From NCBI GenBank assembly GCA_039654915.1, contig CM077600.1:41090492-41154491 (forward strand): DNA of 64,000 bases. Direction: 5' to 3'. Below are positions 1 through 11,434 of this stretch, one piece after another (positions within the stretch are counted from its first letter, which is position 1; every line of letters begins with the position of its first letter). Under the pieces are notes generated by a model. That model was given only the letters and a program-made list of their open reading frames with translations, did no database searches and was not told the DNA's origin. A program made the position numbers and the translations under genes. Source of the DNA: Aquilaria yunnanensis. Taxonomy: Eukaryota > Streptophyta > Magnoliopsida > Malvales > Thymelaeaceae.

Positions 1-954
1 TATGTATTCTTCACGAAAAGAAAAAAAAAAAAAAAAAGAAGAAAACAGGAAATTCACAAGAGTAAGGTTAGATGCGGTGGAATAAGTCTAATCTGATCCG
101 AACACAATTGCCAGGACGGAAAAAGGCTAAATCTTAACTAATTACAGGAGTTCCATAGCAGTTGTGTGGTAAAAGACTTTTCCTGATTTGAGGGGTTGAG
201 TTCAGTGACAGAACAGTCAATCTAGAACTTGGCATTGACATGAGAGAACAAAAATCACTAGTTAGCTCCCCCTGTAACTGTCTGATCAAGGATATAAGTC
301 TCTAAAACCAAAGAATATCACACTACTACCTCTTCAACCAGGTTCCTTTCTTTAAGCCCGTCCTGTTAAGTTCGCCCCATGGCGTATGTTTCAACTGCCG
401 TTTGCTTCCTCAAATAGGATATCATCACACATTCCCACCAGTTATCCACATCTATAGCATCACATATCACCCCAGTTTGTATAATCGTGAATCTAATAGA
501 GAAAAATTAACAGTAATAACTTCAGCTAATTCTAATTTCCGTTGACATCGTGGTCCAATTCACAATACTCACATGGAGAACAACTAAACACATGATTGAT
601 CTTCAAAAGCACCCCAAATTCCATTACCAGTGAACAAAAACACATTAAAAGCAGAATGCATTAAGCAGAACCTCGCAAATATTCTATCTGTCTCACAAAA
701 TTTGTCCTTTTTACCATTCAAAATAATTAATTCATGAAAAATTTTATAGAAATATAAATTTTTTATACGAAAATGAAACCTTATAAACAAAATTTTTTAA
801 AAAAAATTTATAATATAAATTAATGTGAATATATTTAAATTAAGGGTCATCCTCTGTAAAGAGGAGGAGTTCCATAATTGAAAGGTTGAACGTATCAACA
901 ACACCACAGTTCCCAAAAAAAATTCCGTATGGTCATGGATTCTCAGGAAATTAC
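1..954 (-). other. Intron 1 (partial) of the TVP38/TMEM64-like gene
   Basis: This stretch lies downstream, in minus-strand sense, of the splice donor that ends the exon at 955-1369. I looked on the minus strand for the conserved next exon of the VTT domain and did not find it. The rest of the gene is therefore inferred to lie left of the window, which makes this intron longer than 950 bp. The open frame at 584-790 is AT-rich and resembles nothing. No other feature is visible. Confidence 0.5.
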
Positions 955-1369
955 CTTCAATAAATGTGGAAAACTGAGTCAAGAACGCATTAATCTGGTC
1001 TTTGTAGACATATCCCGCGGTAGCGAACCCACCAACGACACCCACCAGCAGCACTCCAGCCAAAAGAGTCCCCTTGACAGCCGTCTCCCCCTCCATCTCT
1101 CCTTGGCCATCGCCCTCTCCATCTCCCTTCAATTTGTAGTCGTCATCGCCCTTGGGATTCAAAAACCACCGAAGGCTCTGAGGCGGAGCACCGCTAGGGG
1201 CTTTCTGCTGCTGCTTCTTCTTGGTGGGCCGCAGAGACGAACATGGCTTGAGGAACTGGAAACGCCTGCTGGGTCTGAAACTATGGAGGAAAGAATTGCA
1301 ATAGCAAGGAGAGGAACAGGGAGGGAGGGAGGAGGAGAGGCAAGGCGGTCTCAAGCTGACGATCCGCAT
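955..1369 (-). CDS. TVP38/TMEM64-like chloroplast membrane protein, first exon (partial)
   Basis: Members of this family (VTT, also called SNARE-associated or DedA-like) are multi-span membrane proteins; the plant members closest to this one are predicted to be plastidial. The exon encodes about 138 residues from the ATG at 1369. The first 60 or so are rich in Ser, Arg and Pro with few acidic residues, like a chloroplast transit peptide. A Lys/Gln-rich and acidic linker follows, then a hydrophobic segment (GTLLAGVLLVGVVGGFATAGY) and YKDQINAFLTQFSTFIEG. That last block is the signature I recognise from Arabidopsis At1g22850-type proteins, where the VTT domain follows directly. The exon ends at a good donor (GAAG, then GTAATT) at 955/954. 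A GTG-started frame reaches 1408, but the ATG at 1369 is preferred. The VTT domain itself is not in the window, so function rests on the N-terminus alone. Confidence 0.75.
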
Positions 1370-2439
1370 TTTAAAGAGAGAAAGGGGGCGTAGGATACGG
1401 AGAGTCACACCAGAACTAGCTCTAGCCTCTAGCTAAAGCTCAGCGGTTGCTGGCTCTCAAGTTGTGGAAGGAGTGCCACGGCCATATTTTGTGGCTATTG
1501 GCCGTCAATTTTTCTATTTATTATACGGTACACGTATGTCTAATTAATTATATTAATCGCGTTCTTAATTCTTTATATATAATTTATTCTCATAAAAAAA
1601 AATTGATAAAATTATTCCTCATCAAAATTCTCATTTCCCATTTAAAAATTATATCCTCAATCTCACCACCATTGAGGTTGCCATCATCACCGCTGCTGCC
1701 ACCATCAAATCTTTTGTTATTATTTGTATCTGTATAAGTGTCAAAGATAAATATGTAAAATGTCTAAAACAATTAAAAAGAGTGTGTAAACAAGTATATA
1801 TAAATATCTAAAATGATATATAGACTATTTGTTTTTTCAATAATATGTAAACTATTTGTTCTTTGCTAAAATGATATATAAACTTGTAAAAGTATCTGAG
1901 TAAATATGTTTAAGCATTTATAGAAATATGTTAAAGAGTTTAAGTAATATGAAAATAATTTATTATATTAAAAAAAGTATTTAAATCAATAGGTAAAAGC
2001 GTCTGAATGACTATATAAAAGTGTATGAACATGATATGTAAAAGTGTATGAACAAATATATTAAAGCGCTTATAACAATATATAAAAATATCTGAAGTAA
2101 TATGCAAATAATTTATCTAAAAAAAGTGAAAGTGTCTGAAAATAAAAATGAAAGTGTCTAGACAAATATGAAAAAATGTCTAATTCAAATTGTAAAAATA
2201 ATTATAACAATATGTAGAAAATTTGTTAGCTTCAAATTTAAAAGTGTCTAAAGAAATAAATCAAAATGTCTAAATAAATATATAAAACTGTCATAATAAA
2301 TATTCTTTGCCAGTTCATAAAAAAAATACACAAATCACTAAAAAACCATTCTTTGACTTTCGTACACAGAATGTGATCAACGAGAACCATTTTTTATGGG
2401 GGAAACAAGAAGAAACAAGTGATTAACCAGCGCGATTCG

Positions 2440-2720
2440 AGGATTGAAGTTCAGAGTGGTGCAACAAAGATCAGAGGCAAGTGATTCGATCGGTAGCAAT
2501 TTTGAGATTAGAGTTTGGAGCGGTGCAATTTGGAATAGTTATTCGATCGAAGTTCGGAGTAGTGATTCGAAAAACGAAGATCAGATATCAAAGTCCAGAA
2601 CGGTGATTCAAAGGACGAAGATTGAAGGTTGGAATGTCGATTCAAAGACAAAGATCGAAGGTTGGAGCAGCTATTCAAAGAATGAAGATCAAAGATTGGA
2701 GTCCAAAGTGGCGATTTGAC
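2440..2720 (+). repeat. Degenerate tandem repeat, about 34-40 bp unit
   Basis: The unit reads roughly GATTCAAAGACGAAGATC followed by GAAGGTTGGAG and recurs at least five times with heavy divergence. It keeps one frame open for 91 codons, but the translated product is just an imperfect Ser/Lys/Asp-rich repeat. I therefore call it repeat DNA and not a gene. Confidence 0.5.
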
Positions 2721-2756
2721 CTGGAATGAAAAACGGAGGCAATTGGTGGCACCGAT

Positions 2757-2780
2757 GATGTGTGTGTGTGTGTGTGTGTG
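2757..2780. repeat. (TG)n microsatellite
   Basis: An uninterrupted run of TG dinucleotides, followed by a short GA-rich tract. Confidence 0.9.
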
Positions 2781-2923
2781 AGGAGAGAGATAGTTTGAGA
2801 AGAAAAAAATTGGGGGCTAAAATTGTAAAATAACTATTATGTCTAATTAGACATATGTCCATTCTATCTATTATACAATTTTTTGGTCTTTCTAGATTTG
2901 GTTTTGGGAGTGAACAGTTTTGG

Positions 2924-3994
2924 AGGTAAATTGCATTCGTGGATCCTAACCTTCAGTTATTATATCATTTTAGACATTAACCTCAATTTTGTACATGAAA
3001 AATCTCTAATATCGTTTAAGTATTCCATTTTAAATCTTTTATGGATGGAAATGTTAGTGTGGACAGAAAATGCCACATGACACACCAACATCGACAAATT
3101 CCATGTGGCATAATAAATGAATTATCACGGATGATGTGGAAAAGTAAGAAAGAATTAAAAAAATAAAAAAGTAAGATTTTTATTTTAAAAAAAGAATCAA
3201 ATACTGATAATCAGATATATTGTCTACTGTTTTTTTTCTGCAATTGCCGATTACCTGCTTCACCATCGCTTCCACCATTTCACAACATTTCACCGCCACT
3301 ATTTTCCCTCACCATTCCCACCATTTCGACCGCATAAATCGATCTCAATAATGGTCATCTCCCTTGGCGGTGATATCCGTTTCGAATAGAATCTAAAATG
3401 GAGGAAGAATGCTGATACCTGTTTCAACCACGATGAGGGGCAAGAAGAAAGCAATCTGAAGAATTATGACGAAACATGATGAAGGACGGTGAAGCAATAA
3501 TGCAAGGGTGTTAGCTTGGCATCGAGTAGGGCAGGGAAGAAGAGGGTGCGATGGGGAAAAAAGGAGATTGGAGTTCGTGGAGGGCTAGTAGTCAATTTGG
3601 GTAGTCGATTTGAACAATGGTTTGTGGTAGCAGAGCGAGTGACCGAAGGCGGATAAGTAGGTGATTAGTGGCGGCTTTGCGTCTAACTAATAGAGAGTAG
3701 ATCTAATTCTCAATTTTGAATTTTTTTTAAAAAGTTGTTACTTTTTAATTTTTTTTAATTCTTTCTTACTTTTTCACATCATCAATGGCAAATTGATTTA
3801 TTATACCACGTGGCAAATAGTTCACGCTTGCATGCCACATAGCATTTTTTATCCACATAAATGTTTTTCATCTATAAAAGGTTCAAAATAGAACACTTAA
3901 ATGTGGTTAGAGATTTTTCATGTATAAAATCAAAGTTAGTGTCTAAAATGGCATAATAATTTAAGGTTATGGGCCAGGAACGCAAGTTACCCAA
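2924..3994. mobile_element. Non-autonomous Mutator-like element with about 260 bp inverted repeats
   Basis: The sequence from 2924 to about 3185 matches the reverse complement of about 3735-3994 along its whole length, with scattered differences. Shared blocks include CATTTTAGACA, ACATGAAAAATCTCTAA, and a tract of GAAAAAGTAAGAAAGAATT type. The ends read AGGTAAATTGC and TTGGGTAACTTGC. The element is flanked by the direct repeat AGTTTTGG at 2916-2923 and 3995-4002; with one mismatch this extends to 9 bp. Long inverted repeats with an 8-9 bp target duplication are typical of Mutator-like elements. The centre (3230-3700) has no transposase; it holds CACC-rich sequence without a convincing frame. 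Confidence 0.8.
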
Positions 3995-4002
3995 AGTTTT
4001 GG

Positions 4003-4640
4003 CTATAGTGAAATGGTCTAATTACCATTTTGCTCTTTATTTGTTCATAAATTTCCAAATTTATCCTAAACACTTGTTCCTAGCATTTTACTCTGATTTC
4101 TTTATTGATGTCAAGGGGTAAGGTTTGGGCCGGGTATAACTAATCTTAAATTATCCCCTTAAGTAATCGGGTTTTGTAGTACCCATCCTGCCTGTATGCG
4201 GGTAATACCCACCAATCTATTTTAAGGTATGTGTTTGACTTTTTTAGACTTTATTTTTAAATGTATATTTACATATATTTTTAAAAGAATGTGATATTTA
4301 TAATTAATTAATACTTAAAAAATCATAAACTAAAACATTATAAGATAATTTATGTCAACTTATAATTTTATTTTTAAAATAAAATCATATTTTAAATAAA
4401 AAATACTATTTTAAAAGGGGTGCATGTAGGATTGGATATGATAAGTTAAACTTATAACCTTTCCATAACGTTATGAGTAGGGTAAGATTTAGATTTAAGT
4501 AGTAAAGTTTTGAGAAGAGAAGGCCGGGTGGAATATTCTTTGACGTCCCTAGATTTCTCCCGCGTTTGGGGTAAGAAAAGGTGTGTTATTTTAACCATGA
4601 TCCAAGTAATCCGGTTATCAGACCTCTTTCCTCTCACCTC
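4003..4640. other. Gene-free AT-rich spacer upstream of PTD
   Basis: AT-rich intergenic DNA. A stretch at 4118-4210 (GGTAAGGTTTGGGCCGGGT and nearby GGGTAATACCC) looks repeat-derived. Overlapping short open frames at 4452-4893 on both strands contradict each other and show no recognisable protein. Confidence 0.5.
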
Positions 4641-5299
4641 TCAAATTCGAAACCAAACGAATACCCCCGCCAAAAAACAAACCGAAACCAAACGACTCGA
4701 TCACTCGAATTCCTTCTTCGCTGTTCAATTCATAAGACGAAACCGACGAGCTGCGGATTGTTTGACGCCCGGCGGTCGTCGAGAGGTTCAGCGAGTTCTT
4801 GCAACTCACCAGAATTTTATAATTCCGGTAGGTACAGCCTGTGGTCTTAAGATTCGATCAACCCTCACTTTTTCGCAGTTCAATCTTGTCTGATTCTTTG
4901 TGATTTGAACTGTTTTTAGTGTTTGGATGCGCGAAGGGATGTCAACCTCCTCAGCCGGCAGCGGTAACTACACTCCACCCGATGCGATTATTTTGAGCCT
5001 AAATAGTTTCAACGTTAAGCTCCTTGGCGTTTGATGCGTATAATTTTTTTTCTGAAATGATGATTTATTTGGGAGTTGTGGACTTTAAGCTGATAACTAG
5101 TTGTATGTCTTCCATAGATGTTGCAATTTATACCTGCAAATCAACATTAGTGTTTGGCTTTCAGTTGGCACAGCATAGTCTTGGGGCAAAGTCCTTGTGG
5201 AAATTGCGTTGGATTCTTCTTCCATTGTTGGGCTTCGCTGTCGCTAGTTGTTTTAGAATAAAACTTTGTACCGTTGTTGCAGCTTGTTCAGGAGTTTGC
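4640..5299 (+). promoter_or_regulatory. Probable 5' leader and promoter-proximal region of PTD
   Basis: From about 4640 the composition changes to CT- and CCGA-rich sequence typical of a plant 5' untranslated exon. It ends at a plausible donor (CCG, then GTAGGTAC) near 4830. A second small exon may lie at 4927-4965, where ATGTCAACCTCCTCAGCC precedes a possible donor GCG-GTAACT. Neither can be settled without transcripts, and either could move the PTD start upstream. No clear TATA box was found. Confidence 0.35.
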
Positions 5300-6678
5300 A
5301 TGATGAGCAGCTCATGGAGAGATGAACAACAACCATCCTTCATAAATTTTATCGCCTCATTCCTACGTGCAAATTCTTTCCGTCTCAACTTTGTTCCAAT
5401 TGCCCCTGTAATTGTCTACTACTTATCCTTTAGTTTGGGTTTCCTTTGTAGAGTTGCGTCATTGCCCAACCCTGACTCCCTGAGAAATTTTTGTGCACAG
5501 GACTTCATATTCAATTGTGGTGGCGTCTCTGTAGCATTTGTTTTTGTGACCAAATGGGATTGCAATAATGTCCAACAAATCTTCAGCAGGTAAAATGTTG
5601 GTTTTCCATTTTTGATATTTTTTCACTGTCTTTAATATCTCCTTTTCTTTTTCAGAGTTCGTTACTGTCTTCTAATTAGACTAATCTTGTTTTAACAGAG
5701 CTAAAAAATTGAAAGAGCAGTTTGCACATCTGTATGTTGTCCTGAGTCTTCCAACCAGAGAGCAAAATGACTCCTTCGTTCGCTCTTACTTCAGGTAATT
5801 CAGATGATGCTGGACTGGCTGTTGTTTTTTAATCTCTGTCTTCCATTTTTCCAATTTTATTATTATAATGGAGATGAAGGATATGTGCTGAAGAGTATTC
5901 ATGTCCGTTTGGAATTCTTAAGATATCAAATGGAGATTGGTAAACCAACATTTGTTGTCGTTCAAGACATGGAGATGGGTTTTGAAAAGATGGTTAAACT
6001 AGCCCATTCTCGTGGTGGTAAGATCTATTCTTTTGTACATATGATTGATTGTATAAAAGCTTATAGATTATGGTTTCAATTGCAGTATGCAAACATCGTG
6101 ATGCTAAATCAAAGATAAAGGTTGAGGTTAGAACTCAGACGTCTTGTCTGCTTTGCTGAAACAGCAATGTGTTATCCTAATGTTTTGTCCATCTTTTTGT
6201 GAAGAGGGCCCTATCAATGCAGAGCATGGATGCTTTCCTTAAAGTAGTAACAGCCATTCCAGGAATTGGCAATCACGATGCAAATGCAGTATTCCTCTCT
6301 CTCTCTCTCTCTTTTCACATATGAACTAGCTTTCCCTATATAGGTGACATAATTTGCAGCTACTGGAATTGTCAGATACGCCATAAAAAGAGCTACTTAA
6401 CAGTTGTGCAAACTTAAGTTGTTGATTAGATCTCGGTCACTTACTTTCATGCTTCCAATGAGGTTCTTCAAGCGAAACTTGACCAAAAATGTGTTATCGT
6501 TGTGACTTCGACCATCTTTTTATCTTAGCTGAATCAGGCCATCGGATCAGTTGAAGCTATTGCTAAAGCACGCAAGGAGTATATATTGGAGAACACTGAT
6601 CTTTCTGCTCACAAGGCTGAGATGGTGACAAGATTTTTCAGAGATCCAAAGTTGTATCTTGGTCCAAAAATCAACTAG
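5300..6678 (+). CDS. PTD: PARTING DANCERS (PTD) homolog, ERCC1-like meiotic crossover protein
   Basis: PTD acts in meiotic nuclei with the XPF-like protein SHOC1 (ZIP2) to promote class I crossovers. I place coding exons at 5300-5589, 5699-5794, 5923-6017, 6086-6126, 6205-6288 and 6529-6678; all junctions are GT-AG and phases match, giving 251 residues. Recognisable blocks are [58 protein letters not shown] and [17 protein letters not shown]. The C-terminus is a helix-hairpin-helix pair, as in ERCC1: [19 protein letters not shown] then [19 protein letters not shown]. Length agrees with the Arabidopsis protein as I remember it. The start is the first of two adjacent ATGs (5300, 5303); an upstream exon is possible. 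Exon 4 is only 41 bp. No stop or frameshift is seen, so the gene looks functional. Confidence 0.88.
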
Positions 6679-8762
6679 TTGGACAAACTAAGCGTTTTCT
6701 TTTTCTTATTGAAATAACAGGGAGGGAGGGAGGGGGAGAGAGAGAGAAAATCAGTTCAGTAATTTTCATTGTTGCTGATTGCAGAATTTGTTCTAGAGTT
6801 GCCAACATTTTAACCCTGCAAGTGAATTGCAGACAGATGAGCGGGTACTGTAGGTAACTTTTGGATGCTAAAAGTTTATTTTGAGCATTTCAATGGGCAT
6901 CATGAGCTTCATAAAATGTGTGATGTTTCAGTTCAGTTTTATAGGGGTCGGTTGAGTTGGATAAACTTTGTCGTCTGCTTTAGCTTGACCATTCTGCTTC
7001 GTGGGTTTGTATACTTGAAGTTTAAGTTGAAAGATTATGAGCTGAAAATCAGAGTCTAATGGTGGCTTTGAACTTTCCTTAGGCTTGCAGCTGCATAATC
7101 TAATTCCTGTAGGAGGAATAATTGACAATCACCTGGACCTCTCCTCCCTAAATATTCCATCATTCCTTTTATCATCATCCAAAAGTTCCCGAAATCGTTC
7201 AAAAGTATAATTGATTCATGATCTAGGAGTAAGCATAGGATAAAAAGGAACAAACAAAAGAATAGGCCAAGATATGCTCCCTTTTCAACACATGATTTAT
7301 CTCATGCTGCGTATTTGCAATTTTAGCAGATGCAACATCTCCACAATGTGGAGGTCCTTGACATGAAGAGGCATGGAGCATTAATCATCCACCTTTAAAA
7401 ATTCGAAAGTAGATTCCCATAGTTTCTTCAGTAAATGGTTTAACTCATAAGAAAAATGCTCGCTATCCAAAACTATAAAAGCGGCAGATCACCCCAAAAC
7501 CCGAAAAAATAGCAAGTTAAAATGGTTAAACTTGTGACTTGAAATTGTTGAAATGCGTGTGCCTTGTGTTTGTATATGTACCCATAACTTTCACGTTTCG
7601 TTTTCTCTGTTTTCTTGTTGGCTAGGGCTCTTGTTTAGAGACTGGTTCTACAGGTACTTAGATAAGTCTAGGACTCTTGTGCGTAGCTAGCTTTCTTTCC
7701 TACCTGCTTGTATATAACTCGAATACGTAAACGGAAGTAGTATAATCGGCCAGTTCATAACAAACCAAAATTTACAGGAATCAGGCCATTTTTCTACTAG
7801 AAAACCCAGCCAATCATTTTAGTGGTATGCGTATCATGAACAGAACAAGCTCAAATGAGGTTTTGAGGTAATTTCATGTGTTTTTAATATTCTCCAATCC
7901 CACCACATCGGCACATTAGACAACCTGTTATAGTTTCATCCCCAATGAACGGAGATTTTTGGCAAAACGTAGATTTCACTATTGCGTGCAATTCAGACTT
8001 TTAGAACTAGTCGTGCAACATTTACTATTGCAGAGGTGCATGTGCAATATTAAACATAGCTCTAGGACTTATATGCAATTGGAACAATACCTTTTGTAGT
8101 TAAGGTTGTTGGCCTCCTCAGTCCTCCATATGATCCAAGCCTGGGATGGACCTTGGCGATTGAGTTGAGTGTCACTACAAAGAAGGACCTTTCTACAATA
8201 CCCCCAAGAAAGGCGGGTAGGCCATGGTTAGTGAGGGCCTTTTTAACCATATGATGCATTTGAGTTAATTTGAATTGTCCAATCATTGACCTGTAACTTG
8301 TTGAATCGGTTAGTGAAGAAAATAAAGAAGGGAGATGGAATCGAACAGCCGGGCACAACCGGATTGCAATCTGGGTCACAATCCGCATCCTTTCAATTCT
8401 CACAGATTCGATGAAAATAGAGGCAACCAAAGGCCTAGGCTTATGGGAATGGTAAAGGGCACATCCCGGGATAATGCTATTGGACACTAATAGCGATTGA
8501 CAGTGGCAATCGGGTTTCAGCAAAGTGGCGGTCTTCAATTTATGACAATCGGTTAGAAATGGTGTGGAAGTGCTAGTGGAGGTTAAACGAAGGTAGTTGC
8601 AACGGTTCTATACCGGGTAGTGGAGGGCAGTGTGGACAAAAAACTGGGGTCTTTGGAGCAGGAAATATGAAACTTAAGGGACTAAGAACATACATTTCCT
8701 TTCTTGCTTTAAATTTCAATCAAGTCCAACAATTTTTAGGATATTGTCATATTGACTAGTGA
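6679..8762. other. Intergenic stretch, no supported gene
   Basis: It begins with the PTD 3' region, including a GGGA/GA-rich tract at 6720-6750. The longest frame, 8062-8538 on the minus strand (about 158 codons), starts at a non-ATG codon and matches no family I know. Its composition is somewhat more even than its surroundings, so a decayed gene fragment is possible but unsupported. Confidence 0.5.
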
Positions 8763-9835
8763 TTGTTTGAGAATGTCAAACTTAACCCACAATTCACAAA
8801 GAAGTTAGATTGGACCAAAACTTTTAAGTACCAATTCGGTGATTGGGTTACCTTTTTATGTTACCTTCAAGGTAACCGGATCACTATGTTTGATACCTTT
8901 ATTGTCATCCGGCCACCTTTTAAGTATCTTAAAGGTGACCCGGCCTATTTAGATTACCTTCAATATGACTGGTCACATTTTACGTATGTAAATGATGACT
9001 GGGTCACCTTTTTAAGTTATCTTAAATGTGATCCCAGTCACCTTTTAGGTGCCTTCAAAGTAATTCGATCACTTTTTTAGGTTATCTTTAAGATGACCAG
9101 ATTCTTTCAGATACCTTTAAAGTGATCTAGTTATCTTTTAGATTACCTTCAATGTGACCTGATTACACTTTAGGTACCTAAAAGGTGACCCAGTCACCTT
9201 TAAGGTAATCCGATCACTTTTTGGGTATCTTTAACATGACCCAGTCATCATTTTAAATTACCTTTAAAGTGACCCAGTTACACTTTAAGTACCTAAAAGT
9301 TTACCGAGTCACATTTTATATTACCTTTAAGGTGATCTAGTTACCTTTTATGTAGTTTTAAAAGTGACCTCGTTACATTTATGTTACTTTTAAAGTGACT
9401 TGGTCATCTTTTTAGATTACATTTAATGTGACTCAGTTACACTTTAGGTAGCTAAAAGGTGACGGGTTTATCTTTTTAGGTTACCGTCAAGGTGACCCGG
9501 TCACCATTTTAGGTTACTTTTAATCTAACCCAGTTACACTTTAGGTACCTAAAAGGTGGCCGAGTTATCATTTTAAGTTACCTTCAAGGTGATCCGGTCA
9601 CCTTTTTAGGTTACCTTCAATGTGACTCAATCACACTTTAGATACCTTTAAGGTGACCAGATCACATTTTTAGGTTACTTTTAATATAACTTGGTTACAC
9701 TTTTTATATTTTCAAGGTGACCGGGTTACCTTTTTAGATTACCTTTAATGTGATTCAATTACGCTTTAAGTATCTTTAAAGTGGTCATGTCACCTTTTAG
9801 GTTACCTTTAAGGTGACCTGGTTACACTTTTAGGA
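8763..9835. repeat. Minisatellite of about 38 bp units built on a GGTGACC/GGTCACC palindrome
   Basis: The array repeats a degenerate unit that reads roughly AGGTGACCCAGTCACC, TTTTAGGTTACCTTCAA, about 28 times over 1.07 kb. Each unit holds a near-palindrome (GGTGAC...GTCACC), so either strand can fold. Units differ by substitutions and small indels, which implies an old array. It keeps a frame open for about 105 codons at 8763-9080, but that is only a consequence of the repeat. No terminal inverted repeats were identified. Confidence 0.8.
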
Positions 9836-10600
9836 TTTAAGGCTTAAGGTTAAAGATTAAGTTATGTTTAAGGTTTACGATTAGGGTTAGGGTTTACACT
9901 ATGGTTGAGGTTTAAGCTTAGGGTTTAGGTTAGGTTTAACGTTTAAAGTTTAGTGTTTAAGGTTAGGGTTTGGTTTAAGGTTAGAGTTATGGTTTGGGTT
10001 TAGGATATGGTTAAGGTTTAAGCTTAAGGTTTAGGTTATGTTTAAGGTTTAAGGTTTAAGGTTACGGTTCAGGTTATGTTTAAGGCTAGGGTTTAGGTTA
10101 TGTTTAAGGTTTAAGATTAGGGTTAGGGTTTAGGTCATGGTTAAGTTTTAAAGGTATGAAGTTTTGGGTTAAGGTATAAAGTTTAGGGTTAAGGTATGAA
10201 GTTTAGGTTATGGTTAAGTTTTGGGTTAGGTATGAAGTTTAGGGTTATGGTTAGAATTAGGGATTTAGGGGTTAAGGTTAGCGTATGAGGTTTAGGGTTA
10301 GGGTGTAGGGCTTAGTGGTTGGATTAGGGTATGAGGTTTAAGGTTAGGGTTTAGGTGCTTAGTTTAGGGATAGGGTTTAGGTTTGGGGTTAGGTTAAGGT
10401 TTAGGGATTAGGGTTTGGGTTTGGATTAGGATATGAGGTTTAGGGTTAGGGTTTAAGGCTTAATTTAGGGTTAAGGTTAGGTTTAGGGTTAAGACCAAGT
10501 TTTCATTTTAGGGTTAAGGCTCGATTTAGGTTTTAAGTTTACATTTTTTAACATATAATTAAGGCTACACCTAAGGTTAAGGCTAGGTTTAGTGTTTAAG
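9836..10600. repeat. Degenerate telomere-like (TTTAGGG) tract
   Basis: The sequence is dominated by variants of GGTTTAGGGTTA and GGTTTAAGG, related to the plant telomere heptamer TTTAGGG, always in the same strand sense. Exact heptamers are interspersed with TTTAAGG, TTATGGT and GTTTAGG variants. It starts where the GGTGACC array stops, with no unique DNA between them. It could be an old interstitial telomere insertion, or a satellite that only resembles telomere DNA. Confidence 0.75.
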
Positions 10601-11434
10601 TTTTATGCGGTAAATAAATGTTAATATTGCAACATTGATACCTAAATTTTTAAGTGTAGTACAATAAAGTACATAAATTTTTAAAAATTTGTTTTTTACT
10701 AGCCATAATAATTACAAGATGAGTCCTTAAATTTTTAAAATTTTTACATGTTCACCTTAAAAAATTTTAAATTTAACAATTTAGTATTATAGACAATAGT
10801 GAATTGGACTTAAATTTCATAGTAAAAGTTGAAAATTGTAGTAAATTCTTTGAAACATAATTAAGGAATTTGTTTATAAATTTTTTAATTAAATATACTA
10901 AAAGAAGAAAAGCTATCCTCAATTAAATCGCATAAAATTGAATTTCTTTAATTTAAATTTCAACAAAAATTGTACAAAAAAAATAAAATCAATCCAGTTA
11001 TTTTAGCTTATGTACCAGTAACCTGAGTAAACTTAATTGTCAACTCGAATGCAGCTTCAAACTACTCGAGATTGAAATTCACTTAACCTATTTTAGACTG
11101 AAACCTAAATAAACCCGACACAACCCAACCAGAGCACATAATATACTTAACCCAAAATCAACCCGAACTCAAATAACTTGACCTGTACCCAAATTCGTAT
11201 TAATCCAATTAAATTAAAACCTAAATGCCTTGACCCAAACCTTCCTGACCTACCTAACTGTCATCCCTAATTCTTGCTAAACTATAATATTTAGGATCAT
11301 AAGTGACAATTTAATGACTATATAGAAACTTTAAAAAAATATAAAGGTGCCTTATTTTGGGGACAAGTAGATCCTTGAATTTATGACTTGTATTAGATTT
11401 AGATACCTGATATTCAAATTATTGATTTTTTTAT
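10601..11434. other. Intergenic AT-rich DNA with a CCCGAAC-type degenerate tract
   Basis: No gene is seen. At 11040-11270 there is a degenerate run of ACCCGACACAACCC and AACCTGACC words, a repeat style common in plant intergenic DNA and perhaps related in origin to the telomere-like tract to its left. The rest is AT-rich without structure I can interpret. Confidence 0.45.

Larger units (their letters stand above)
1514..2880. mobile_element. Possible non-autonomous DNA transposon with short inverted ends
   Basis: The left end (around 1514-1555) and the reverse complement of the right end (around 2840-2880) share an imperfect match over about 35 bases, best in ATGTCTAATTA. Between them, 1740-2300 consists of many degenerate copies of an AT-rich motif around TGTCTAAA and AAGTGTCTGA, like the sub-terminal repeats of some DNA transposons. 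No transposase is visible and I could not fix a target-site duplication. It could also be simple AT-rich drift. Confidence 0.3.

Noticed and set aside
929..1393. Plus-strand open frame of 154 codons
   Set aside because: It is the antisense of the TVP38-like exon, which has a transit peptide, recognisable motif and a proper donor on the other strand.
8062..8538. Minus-strand frame of 158 codons as a gene
   Set aside because: Non-ATG start, no recognisable motif, no exon structure or neighbour support.
8763..9835. CRISPR-like array
   Set aside because: Units are degenerate, contiguous and lack unique spacers; the genome is a plant nuclear one.
9836..10600. A true chromosome end
   Set aside because: The repeats are degenerate and flanked by ordinary sequence with genes on both sides.
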